Assembly: GCF_003150835.1 (NCBI RefSeq)
Contig: NZ_CP029479.1
Location: 620,001 to 684,000, forward strand
Length of the DNA stretch: 64,000 bases
Reading direction: 5' to 3'
Origin: Phenylobacterium parvum
GTDB lineage: Bacteria > Pseudomonadota > Alphaproteobacteria > Caulobacterales > Caulobacteraceae
The notes beneath the pieces are model-generated. The model saw only the letters and a list, made by a program, of their open reading frames with translations, ran no database searches and was not told the DNA's origin. The first letter of the stretch is position 1, and each line of letters begins with the position of its first letter. A program made the translations under genes and the position numbers. Shown piece by piece: positions 44,739-52,352 of this stretch.

Positions 44739-46925
44739 ATGATCAAGTCGACGTCGGCCAAGAGCCGCCTGACCCTTTCCTGCGGCGCCGCGGCCCTGAC
44801 CGCCGCCCTGGCGCTTGGCGCGCCGGCCCTGGCCCAGGAGACGACCGTCGGGGAGGTGGTGGTCACCGCCCAGAAGCGCAGCGAGAACCTGCAGGACGTG
44901 CCCCTGTCGGTAGCCTCCGTCTCGGGCGAGCGCCTCCAGGGCTTGTTCGCGGCGGGCGACGACATCCTGACCCTGTCCTCCCGCGTGCCCTCACTCTATG
45001 CGGAGTCCTCGAACGGCCGGGTCGCCCCGCGCTTCTACATCCGCGGCCTCGGCAACGCCGACTTCGACCTGGCGGCCTCCCAGCCGGTCTCGGTCATCAT
45101 GGACGACGTGGTGATGGAAAACGTCGTCCTGAAGAGCACGCCCCTGTTCGACCTGGACCGCGTGGAGGTGCTGCGCGGGCCCCAGGGCACCCTGTTCGGT
45201 CGCAACACCACCGCCGGCATCGTCAAGTTCGACACCATCCGTCCCAGCCAGAGCCTCGCGGCGCGCGGCACGGCGACCTATGGCAGCTACGGGACCCTTA
45301 CCCTCGACGGCGGCGTCGGCGGCGCACTTGTCGACGGCCTGCTGGCGGCCCGCGCCTCCGTCCTGGTCCAGCGCCGCGACGACTGGATCGACAACGCCTT
45401 CACCAACAAGAACAACGCCCTGGGCGGCTATGAGGAGACGGCCTTCCGCCTCCAGCTGCTGCTCACCCCCACCGAGGACCTCAGCGCCCTCCTGGCCTTC
45501 CACAATCGCTCTCTGGACGGAACCTCGGCGGTGTTCCGGGCCAACATCCTGACCAAGGGCGGGAACAGCCTCAACGGCAACTACAAGCGCGACAAGGTCT
45601 TCTTCGACGGCGGTTCGGGGAACCCGCAGTCCTATGACGGCTCCGGCGCCTCCCTGAGGATCGAGTACAAGCTGCCCTTCGCCACCCTGACCTCGATCTC
45701 CGCCTATGAGACCACCAACGGCTTCAGCCGCGGCGACATCGACGGCGGCAACATGACCAACGGCCCCGGCTTCATCCCCTTCCCGTCCGACACCGCCGAC
45801 GGCATCAAGGACCTCGACCAGGTGACCCAGGAAATCCGGTTGGCCAGCGACCTCGACGGTCCGCTCAGCTGGCAGGTGGGCGCCTACTACTTCGACTCCC
45901 GGATGGTGCTGCGCACCGATCCCGGCTTCGTGGCCCCCACCGAACTGCGCCACGAGAACACCTCCTGGGCCCTTTTCGGCCAGACCTCCTACCAGCTTGC
46001 CGAAGCGTGGAAGCTGACCGCCGGCCTGCGCTGGACCCGAGACGAGAAGTCCCTGACCAACATCGTCGCGCCGATCCCGTTTGCGAAGGTTGACGTCTCG
46101 GACGACCAGTTCAGCTGGGACCTGAGCGCCTTCTACACGGTCAGCGACACGGTCGGCCTCTACGGCCGGGTGGCCAGCGGCTTCCGCGGCCCGACCATCC
46201 AGGGCCGCGACGTGGCCTTCTTCGGCGCCCCCTCGGTGGCCCAGTCCGAGACCATCCTGTCCTGGGAGGCCGGCTTCAAGAGCGAGCTCTTCGATCGCCG
46301 CGTCCGCCTGAACGGCGCGGTGTTCACCTACACCGTCAATGACCCGCAGTTCACGGCGGTCGGCGGCGCTGGCAACATCGTGCAGTTGCTCAACGCCCAG
46401 GAGGGCCAGGCCGTGGGCTTCGAGGTCGACGGCGAGTGGGTGGTCAGCGAGAACCTCGTCCTGACCGCCGGCTACAGCTATGCCGACACCGAGATCCAGG
46501 ACAACAAGCTGGCGGTGGGCGTCTGCGCCCAGTGCACGATCACCGACCCGGTGAACGCCCAGCAGCGCGCCCTTGTCAACGGCAACCCCTTCCCGAACGC
46601 GCCGGAATACATCTTCGACGTGACCGCGCGGTTCAACCTGCCCATCGGCAATGGCGGGGAGCTGTTCGCCTTCACCGACTGGAACGTCCAGGGCAAGACC
46701 AACCTGTTCCTCTATGAATCCAAGGAATTCTACTCCGACGGCAACTTCGAGGGCGGGCTGAAGATCGGCTATGCCCGCGAGGACGGCTCGTGGGAGGTGG
46801 CGCTGTTCGGCCGGAACATCACCGACGAGAGCAACATCAAGGGCGGCATCGACTTCAACAACAACACCGCCTTCGTGAACGAGCCCCGCGTCATCGGCGT
46901 CTCGCTGACGGCGCGCCTGCCGTAA
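44739..46925 (+). CDS. TonB-dependent receptor (intact)
   Basis: Outer-membrane active transporter of 728 residues. ATG 44739 follows GAGGATTTCCC; the signal peptide ends GAPALAQ. The TonB box is VGEVVVTAQKRSEN (about residues 36-49); the plug contains DVPLSVASVSGERLQG, RFYIRGLGNADFD and VLRGPQGTLFGRNTTAGIVKFDT. The 22-strand barrel ends with RVIGVSLTARLP, a proper terminal strand. It resembles the FecA/sucrose-type or aromatic-compound receptors common in Caulobacterales; no ligand clue is nearby. A hairpin terminator follows. Confidence 0.92.
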   Translation: MIKSTSAKSRLTLSCGAAALTAALALGAPALAQETTVGEVVVTAQKRSENLQDVPLSVASVSGERLQGLFAAGDDILTLSSRVPSLYAESSNGRVAPRFYIRGLGNADFDLAASQPVSVIMDDVVMENVVLKSTPLFDLDRVEVLRGPQGTLFGRNTTAGIVKFDTIRPSQSLAARGTATYGSYGTLTLDGGVGGALVDGLLAARASVLVQRRDDWIDNAFTNKNNALGGYEETAFRLQLLLTPTEDLSALLAFHNRSLDGTSAVFRANILTKGGNSLNGNYKRDKVFFDGGSGNPQSYDGSGASLRIEYKLPFATLTSISAYETTNGFSRGDIDGGNMTNGPGFIPFPSDTADGIKDLDQVTQEIRLASDLDGPLSWQVGAYYFDSRMVLRTDPGFVAPTELRHENTSWALFGQTSYQLAEAWKLTAGLRWTRDEKSLTNIVAPIPFAKVDVSDDQFSWDLSAFYTVSDTVGLYGRVASGFRGPTIQGRDVAFFGAPSVAQSETILSWEAGFKSELFDRRVRLNGAVFTYTVNDPQFTAVGGAGNIVQLLNAQEGQAVGFEVDGEWVVSENLVLTAGYSYADTEIQDNKLAVGVCAQCTITDPVNAQQRALVNGNPFPNAPEYIFDVTARFNLPIGNGGELFAFTDWNVQGKTNLFLYESKEFYSDGNFEGGLKIGYAREDGSWEVALFGRNITDESNIKGGIDFNNNTAFVNEPRVIGVSLTARLP

Positions 46926-46953
46926 GGCGGACGCAAACCTAGGACGACGGCGA

Positions 46954-46980
46954 GGGCCGGGGAGCGATCCCCGGCCCTTT
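46954..46980 (+). terminator. Probable terminator after the TonB receptor
   Basis: Perfect 10-bp stem GGGCCGGGGA (46954-46963) and TCCCCGGCCC (46968-46977) with loop GCGA, followed by only TTT. It lies 29 bases after the receptor stop and 80 before the crotonase start. Confidence 0.72.
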
Positions 46981-47059
46981 CCACATCCGGCGCCCGGCCC
47001 GCCTTGCCCCCCCGTCCTGCGCCCGCCATCATGGCGCAAACACCGGGGGGAGGCCCGAG

Positions 47060-47854
47060 ATGAGCGGCGAGAACGAGACCGTCACCTACCGCGTCGAGGA
47101 CCATGTGGCGGTCATCACGCTGAACCGGCCCGAGCAGAGGAACGCCCTCAACTTCGACGCCTACGACCGGCTGGAGCGCGCCTTCCGCCAGGCCGTCCGG
47201 GACCCGGACGCCCGCTGCGTGATCGTGACCGGCGCCGACCCGGCCTTCTGCTCGGGCGACGACGTGCGCGAGATCATGGCCGGGCCCAAGCCCGCCATCC
47301 CGCCGCCCCCGACGGTGCGCCACGCCCCGACGCCGGCCGCCATGGCGGCCCTGGAGTGCGACAAGCCGGTGATCGCCGCCGTCAACGGGGCGGCGGTGGG
47401 CTGGGGCATGGAGCTGGCCCTCTACGCCGACATCCGCATCGCCAGCGAGAAGGCGAAGTTCGCCGAGCTGTTCATCAAGCGCGGCCTGACCTGCGACGTC
47501 GGCGGCTTCTACCGCCTGCCGGCCATCGTCGGCCCGGCCAAGGCCGCCGAGCTGCTCTTCACTGGAGACGTCATCGACGCCGACGAGGCCCTGCGCATCG
47601 GCCTGGTCCGCGAGGTCGCCCCGCACGCCGAGCTGATGGACCGCGCCCGGGCCCTGGCCGCCCGAATCGCCTGCAACCCGCCGCTGGCCCTGCGCTACAT
47701 GAAGGAAGGCCTGCGCCGCGCCGCCTATGGCGATCCGCGCGAGCTGGGCGGCTGGGCCATCGAGACCATCCGCACCCTCATGAAGACCGAGGACCACCGC
47801 GAGGGCGTGGCCAGCTTCCTGGAAAAGCGGGCCCCGGTCTTCACGGGTCGGTAG
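47060..47854 (+). CDS. Enoyl-CoA hydratase/isomerase (crotonase) family protein
   Basis: Crotonase-fold protein of 264 residues acting on CoA thioesters. VAVITLNRPEQRNALNFD (16-33) and DPAFCSGDDVREI (60-72) form the CoA and oxyanion sites, with AAVNGAAVGWGMELALYADIRIA (106-128). E118 matches the first catalytic Glu of hydratases (GCEL). The second, expected in a GQPE segment, is replaced by F138 (FAELFIKRG). Lack of this residue makes simple hydration less likely and points to isomerase or another crotonase reaction. A GGGGGGAGG ribosome site precedes the ATG. Its end overlaps the small convergent gene by 14 bases. Confidence 0.85.
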   Translation: MSGENETVTYRVEDHVAVITLNRPEQRNALNFDAYDRLERAFRQAVRDPDARCVIVTGADPAFCSGDDVREIMAGPKPAIPPPPTVRHAPTPAAMAALECDKPVIAAVNGAAVGWGMELALYADIRIASEKAKFAELFIKRGLTCDVGGFYRLPAIVGPAKAAELLFTGDVIDADEALRIGLVREVAPHAELMDRARALAARIACNPPLALRYMKEGLRRAAYGDPRELGGWAIETIRTLMKTEDHREGVASFLEKRAPVFTGR

Positions 47855-48071
47855 GGGAAGGCGAAGCCGGGGGGAGGTCCGGATCGCCCGGACCCTCGCC
47901 GCCTTGGGGCGCCTCCGGCTGGGCGGCCGTCGAAGACGCCGTCGTCCGCCGGGAACCCCCTGGCCGAGTGAAGCCGACGATGTTTGCCGTGCGGCGGTAG
48001 AAGTCCTCAATCTCCTCCTCGCTGTACGGCGGCTCATGATAGGCGCCCCACGTCGTGACGATGCGAACCAT
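47841..48071 (-). CDS. Small conserved-looking hypothetical protein
   Basis: A 76-residue protein of unknown function. AAGGAGA a few bases before the ATG at 48069-48071 is a near-perfect ribosome site, the best evidence that it is real. The first 40 residues (MVRIVTTWGAYHEPPYSEEEIEDFYRR followed by TANIVGFTRPGG) look ordered; the rest is a disordered Pro/Ser/Gly/Glu tail. It overlaps the crotonase gene tail to tail. Nothing convincing is encoded in the 249 bases between it and the next gene on the plus strand. Confidence 0.6.
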   Translation of the reverse strand: MVRIVTTWGAYHEPPYSEEEIEDFYRRTANIVGFTRPGGSRRTTASSTAAQPEAPQGGEGPGDPDLPPASPSPTDP

Positions 48072-48320
48072 ATCAGGTCTCCTTGTTTGCGCCCGCAGGC
48101 GCCGCGTCGTTTCGCCACCGTTGCCGGAGAGGCCGGTTGGCAGGGCCCGATGCCCTTCTTGACGCCGGACGAGGGGTACATCGCCCAACGGCGCTCGGGT
48201 ATCGCGGAATTCTGGACGGCGCATGAGTTTCTGTGGGCGGGGACAGGCGCCGCCGCCTGAGATTGCCCCCGCCGCCGCCGCCGTGGCACAGTGGCCGCCT
48301 CACAGCCGAGGAGGCCCCCC

Positions 48321-48527
48321 ATGACGCTCACCGTGCAGAGGCGGTTCGTGACGCCGGAGCCGGACGAGACCCTGGAGGCGCTGGCGGCGCGGGCCCTGCC
48401 GGACCTGCCGCTCGAGGAAGCGATGGACCGGATCCGGGGCTGGAACCTGCACATCTTCGCCATGCGCAAGCCCCGCGGCCTCCTGCTGGGCGGGGACGTG
48501 GTCTTCGTGGAGCCGCCGCGGTCTTGA
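48321..48527 (+). CDS. Small LysM-like protein
   Basis: A 68-residue protein starting at ATG 48321, with GAGGAGG 6 bases upstream. The sequence ETLEALAARALPDLPLEEAMDRIRGWNLHIF, ending LLLGGDVVFVEPP, has the pattern of a LysM-like domain: helix pair, Asn in WN, and a terminal strand DVVFV. No signal peptide is present, so peptidoglycan binding is doubtful; such short forms also occur among tail-associated proteins. Its stop overlaps the next gene's TTG start. Confidence 0.65.
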   Translation: MTLTVQRRFVTPEPDETLEALAARALPDLPLEEAMDRIRGWNLHIFAMRKPRGLLLGGDVVFVEPPRS

Positions 48528-48781
48528 GCCAGTCGGGTGCAGGGGCGGGGGCGGGCGGCGAGGCCGTGGTGGTCGCGGCGGAGGTCTCCGCCGGTCATGA
48601 CGGCGATGCTGAGCTGACCCTCAGCGTGCGGTTCGAGAACGGCGTCGTGGCGCCCGTGGTGCTGGACGCCGAGGCTGGCTTTGATGTGCTGGCCGGCTGC
48701 GGGGCGGCGGGGGCGGGCGACCTGGTCGGACGTCCCTGGCGGCAGGTGCTGAAGGGACTTTACGGAGCCGCGGGGCGTTGA
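48524..48781 (+). CDS. Small hypothetical protein coupled to the LysM-like gene
   Basis: An 85-residue protein starting at TTG 48524, which overlaps the preceding TGA (TTGA), so translation is likely coupled. A Gly/Ala-rich start is followed by VSAGHDGDAELTLSVRFENGVVAPVVLDAEAGFDVLAGCG and VGRPWRQVLKGLYG. It has no signal, membrane segment or recognised domain. The frame is also open upstream through 48233, but that part is low-complexity and overlaps the LysM-like gene. Confidence 0.55.
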   Translation: MSQSGAGAGAGGEAVVVAAEVSAGHDGDAELTLSVRFENGVVAPVVLDAEAGFDVLAGCGAAGAGDLVGRPWRQVLKGLYGAAGR

Positions 48782-48817
48782 GCGCCGCCCGGCCAGGACA
48801 TCCGCGGCGAGCCAGTT

Positions 48818-48864
48818 GACCCCCTCCGGCCCGCTGCGCGGTCCACCTCCCCCTGGTGGGGAGG
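48818..48864. repeat. Palindromic repeat, inverted variant copy
   Basis: Close relative of 37229-37274: GACCCCCTCCGGCCCGC, loop TGC, GCGGTCC, then the stem CCTCCCC-CTGGT-GGGGAGG. Placed head to head with the forward copy at 48875. Confidence 0.82.
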
Positions 48865-48874
48865 AATGACTGAG

Positions 48875-48964
48875 CCAATTGCTCCCCCGAGGGGGAGCTC
48901 CCGGCGGAGCCGGGTGAGGGGGTCAAACCCCCTTACCGTTGACCCCTTCCGGCCCGGTTCGCTG
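48875..48964. repeat. Palindromic repeat, forward copy 3 plus degraded inverted half
   Basis: The block CCAATTGCTCCCC...GGGGGAGCT (48875-48899) is followed by the hairpin CCCGGC-GGA-GCCGGG (48900-48914) and TGAGGGGGTCA (48915-48925). A partial inverted copy, TTGACCCCTTCCGGCCCGG with TTCGCTG, follows at 48939-48964. With the inverted copy at 48818 these repeats fill most of the 269-base gap before the amidohydrolase gene. Confidence 0.82.
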
Positions 48965-49050
48965 CCCTGACGTCGGGGCAGGGCGAGAGGAAGGGCTTGC
49001 CCGTCCGGGGTTTCGCGTCCGAGTATGTCCGAAGACACGGGAGAGGCGGC

Positions 49051-50721
49051 ATGTATGACCTGGTGATCCGCAATGCGCGGGTGGTGGATGGCACGGGCGC
49101 GCCGGCCTTCCTCGGCGAAGTGGCCGTGAAGGACGGCAGGATCGCCGCCCTGGGGCCGAAGGTGGACGGTCCGGCCCGGGCCGAGCTGGACGCCGGCGGC
49201 AAGGCCGTGGCGCCGGGCTTCATCGACCCGCACACCCATTTCGACGTCCAGCTCCTCTGGGACGGGGCGGCCAAGCCCAGCCTGGAGCATGGCGTCACCT
49301 CGATCATCCCGGGCAACTGCTCGCTCTCCATGGCGCCCCTGAGGGCCGGCGACCGCCAGGCGGTCATCGGCATGTTCCAGCAGATCGAGGAACTGCCGCC
49401 CGAGGCCTTCACCATCGCCTTCGACTGGACCTGGGAGGACTGGGAAGGCTATCGGCGCGCCCTGGAGAAGGGGCTGGCCATCAATGTCGCCCCCCTGGTG
49501 GGGCACAGCGTCATCCGTGTCTGGGTGATGGGGCCTGAGGCCAACCAGCGCGCCGCCAGTCCGGACGAGATCAGCGCCATGCAGGGCGTGCTGCGCCAGT
49601 GCCTCGAGGCCGGGGCCATCGGCCTGTCCACCAGCTTCGTCGACGTGGACGAGAACGCCCGCCCGGTGCCCAGCCGCTTCGCCCAGTTCGCCGAGCTGGA
49701 CGCCCTGTGCGCGGTGCTGGGTGAGTTCGGCCGGATGCTGCAGATCGTGCCGGAGTTCTACGACGCCGACATCACCATCGCTCGTATCGACCAGCTGGCC
49801 GAGCTGAGCCTGAAGCACGGCATCCCCACCACCTACTCGCCGGTGTTCGACAATCGCCAGACGCCGGCCAGCGTGGACCGGATCCTTAACCGCTCGGCCG
49901 AGCAGTTCGCCCGCGGCGCCCGGGTCTGGCCGCAGATGCAGACCCGGCCCATCGACATCAGCTTTTCCCTGCTGCGGCCCAGCCTGTTCTTCGCCCGCCT
50001 GCCCCGCTGGGTGCGGGTGCTGCGCCAGCCCCTGGAGGCGCGGATCGCCTCCCTGACCGACCCCGAGACGGTGGCGCGCATGGTGGAGGACGCCGGTCCC
50101 GACGGCGGCGAGCGCCTGATGGGCCGGCTTGTCGTGCGCGGCGGCGGAGAGGCCCCGGCCCACCTGGCGGGCAAGACCCTGAAGGAGATCGCCGACGCCC
50201 GCGGCCAGTCCTGCGCCCTGGCCCTGATCGAGGTGTCGCTGGAGCATGGACTGGACGTGGCCTTCCTGTCGGCCAATGGCGGCCACGACAACACCGACCG
50301 CATCGGCCCCCTGCTGGCCCGGCCCGACGTGCACATCGGCGCCGGCGACGGCGGGGCGCACCTGGCCTCGTTCGCCACCTACGGCGATACGGGCTACCTG
50401 TTCAGCGAGTTCGTGCGCGGCACGGGGGCCCTGACCCTGGAGCAGGCGGTGGCCAAGATCACCGGCGAGACCGCCGCCATCTGGGGCCTGAAGGACCGCG
50501 GCCTGCTCAAGCCCGGCCACGCCGCAGACATCGTGGTGTTCGACCCCGACCGCATCGCCCGCGGCGAGGAGCGCCCGATCTTCGACATGCCCGGAGAAGG
50601 CATGCGCTACACCCGCGACTCCGTGGGGGTGGAGGCTGTGCTGGTGAACGGCGAACTCGCCTGGACCCCGGCTGGCTACACCGACGCCAAGGCCGGTCGC
50701 ATCTGCGAGATGGCCGGGTAG
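49051..50721 (+). CDS. N-acyl-D-amino-acid deacylase-like amidohydrolase
   Basis: Zinc amidohydrolase (556 residues) of the D-aminoacylase group. MYDLVIRNARVVDGTGAPAF is the classic start; FIDPHTHFDVQLLWD (52-67) holds the HxH metal pair. GVTSIIPGNCSLSMAPL carries the metal-ligand Cys; VGHSVIRVWVMG and GAGDGGAHLASFATYG supply later ligands including the catalytic Asp. ATG 49051 follows GGGAGAGGCGGC. The frame is open 18 codons earlier but into repeat-derived sequence. Substrates could be N-acyl-D-amino acids or related cyclic or acyl amides. Confidence 0.87.
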   Translation: MYDLVIRNARVVDGTGAPAFLGEVAVKDGRIAALGPKVDGPARAELDAGGKAVAPGFIDPHTHFDVQLLWDGAAKPSLEHGVTSIIPGNCSLSMAPLRAGDRQAVIGMFQQIEELPPEAFTIAFDWTWEDWEGYRRALEKGLAINVAPLVGHSVIRVWVMGPEANQRAASPDEISAMQGVLRQCLEAGAIGLSTSFVDVDENARPVPSRFAQFAELDALCAVLGEFGRMLQIVPEFYDADITIARIDQLAELSLKHGIPTTYSPVFDNRQTPASVDRILNRSAEQFARGARVWPQMQTRPIDISFSLLRPSLFFARLPRWVRVLRQPLEARIASLTDPETVARMVEDAGPDGGERLMGRLVVRGGGEAPAHLAGKTLKEIADARGQSCALALIEVSLEHGLDVAFLSANGGHDNTDRIGPLLARPDVHIGAGDGGAHLASFATYGDTGYLFSEFVRGTGALTLEQAVAKITGETAAIWGLKDRGLLKPGHAADIVVFDPDRIARGEERPIFDMPGEGMRYTRDSVGVEAVLVNGELAWTPAGYTDAKAGRICEMAG

Positions 50722-50807
50722 GGGGGCTGCGGCCCCCCGCACACTTCCTCTTCATGGTTTCGGGGGAGGATCGCCCCTGAACAGCCGCCTGCCCGGGGCG
50801 GGGCCCT

Positions 50808-50821
50808 TTGATCTGCGTCAC
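50808..50821 (+). promoter_or_regulatory. FixK/FNR-like binding site upstream of hemN
   Basis: TTGATCTGCGTCAC resembles the FNR/FixK consensus TTGAT-N4-ATCAA, with a perfect left half and a partial right half (GTCAC). It lies 73 bases before the hemN start, in the 172-base gap that otherwise holds nothing recognisable. Oxygen-independent haem synthesis genes are classic FNR/FixK targets. Confidence 0.55.
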
Positions 50822-50893
50822 GGCGCAGGGTCGGGGATTCCGGGGATAGGCTGACGACCCACGCCCCTTGGGGGCGCCGGACCGGAGGGGGAT

Positions 50894-52270
50894 ATGTCCG
50901 CAACGACTGCGCGGCTGGGCCGTGACGCCCTGATCGAGAAGTACGACGGCCGGGCGCCGCGCTACACCAGCTATCCGACGGCGGTGCAGTTCTCGGACGA
51001 GGTGACGCCCGAGATTTACGCCGACTGGCTGCAGGCCCTGCCGGACGACGAGGCGGTGTCGCTCTACATCCACGTGCCCTTCTGCTCGCGCCTGTGCTGG
51101 TACTGCGGGTGCAACACGCGGGCGGTGAACGGGCACGGGCCGGTGGCGGCCTATGTGGTCTACCTGGAGAAGGAGCTCCTGTCCCTGCACAAGGCCCTGG
51201 GCCGGCGGCGGCTGCGGGTCTCGTCCATCCACTTCGGCGGCGGCACGCCCAACATGCTGACGCCGGTGGAGGTGCGCTCGGTCCTGGGGGCCCTGTCGGG
51301 GGCCTTCCGCTTTGCCGGCAGCCTGGAGTTGGCGGCCGAACTCGACCCGGAGATCCTGACCAAGGAGTGGGTGACCACCGCCTGCGTCAACGGCCTGTCC
51401 CGCGCCAGCCTGGGGGTTCAGAACCTCGACCGCGAGGTGCAGGCGGCGGTGAACCGCCCCGAGTCCTTCGACCACATCGCCGACTGCGTGCGCTGGCTGC
51501 GTGACGGCGGGGTCAGCTCGATCAACATGGACCTGATGTACGGCCTGCCCCGCCAGACCGTGGCCAACACCCGGGCGACGGTGGACCAGCTGATGACCCT
51601 GCGGCCCGAGCGGATCTCCCTGTTCGGCTACGCCCACGTTCCGTGGATGAAGAGCCACCAGAAGCTGATCGACGAGAACGCCCTGCCTGGCGCCTCGGAA
51701 CGCCTGGACCAGTTCGACGCGGCGGCCCGGCGGCTGGCCTCCGAGGGCTATGTCCAGATCGGCATGGACCACTTCGCCCTCCCCGAGGACGACCTCTGCA
51801 AGGCCCAGGCCGAGGGCCGGCTGCGCCGCAACTTCCAGGGCTACACGACGGATCCGGCGCAGGTCCTGCTGGGCCTTGGGCCGTCTTCCATCGGTAGCCT
51901 GCCGCAGGGCTTCGTGCAGAACGCCTCGCAGGAGATCGCCTGGCGCAAGGCCCTGGACCATGAGGGCCTGCCCGTGGCGCGTGGCGTGCGGCTGACCGCC
52001 GACGACCGTTTCCGCGGCGAGATCATCGAGCGGCTGATGTGCGACTTCGAGGTGGACCTGGGCGAGATCACCACCCGCTATGGCCGTAGCCCCCGCGACA
52101 TCGTGCACGAGCTGTCGCGCCTCGAGGCCTTCGCCGCCGACGGCCTGGTCCGGAGCGAGGGCTCGCGCCTGAAGGTGACCGAGGCCGGCCGTCTGGTGGT
52201 CCGCAGCATCTGCGCCGTCTTCGACGTCTACTTCCGCGAGGCCGAGGGAAGGCACTCGCGGGCGCTGTAG
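50894..52270 (+). CDS. hemN: Oxygen-independent coproporphyrinogen III oxidase
   Basis: Radical SAM enzyme converting coproporphyrinogen III to protoporphyrinogen IX without O2, in haem synthesis. The 458-residue product has the HemN N-terminal pattern YDGRAPRYTSYPTAVQF and the cluster motif C64-x3-C68-x2-C71 with C73 right after (CSRLCWYCGC). FGGGTPNML binds SAM, and NMDLMYGLPRQT follows. The C-terminal HemN domain (LMCDFEVDLGEI) is complete. A FixK/FNR-like site lies upstream, consistent with induction at low oxygen. Confidence 0.93.
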   Translation: MSATTARLGRDALIEKYDGRAPRYTSYPTAVQFSDEVTPEIYADWLQALPDDEAVSLYIHVPFCSRLCWYCGCNTRAVNGHGPVAAYVVYLEKELLSLHKALGRRRLRVSSIHFGGGTPNMLTPVEVRSVLGALSGAFRFAGSLELAAELDPEILTKEWVTTACVNGLSRASLGVQNLDREVQAAVNRPESFDHIADCVRWLRDGGVSSINMDLMYGLPRQTVANTRATVDQLMTLRPERISLFGYAHVPWMKSHQKLIDENALPGASERLDQFDAAARRLASEGYVQIGMDHFALPEDDLCKAQAEGRLRRNFQGYTTDPAQVLLGLGPSSIGSLPQGFVQNASQEIAWRKALDHEGLPVARGVRLTADDRFRGEIIERLMCDFEVDLGEITTRYGRSPRDIVHELSRLEAFAADGLVRSEGSRLKVTEAGRLVVRSICAVFDVYFREAEGRHSRAL

Positions 52271-52303
52271 GTCGGGACCTGGAGGGGAGCAGCTGAGCCG
52301 CCG

Positions 52304-52342
52304 TTGACCCCCTCAGTCAGCTTCGCTCCGGGCCGGAAGGGG
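52304..52342. repeat. Palindromic repeat, truncated inverted copy
   Basis: TTGACCCCCTCAGTCAGCTT here is the reverse complement of the end of the 37163-37214 copy. It then breaks off into GCTCCGGGCCGGAAGGGG, which matches the degraded half at 48939-48964 inverted. It occupies the gap between hemN and the convergent RND pump gene. Confidence 0.68.
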
Positions 52343-52352
52343 CGACGGCCTG

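Noticed and set aside
48150..48260. A short plus-strand frame encoding MPFLTPDEGYIAQRRSG and about 20 further residues
   Set aside because: No convincing ribosome site, only 36 residues, and the surrounding frame is Arg-rich shadow sequence; a chance ORF is more likely.
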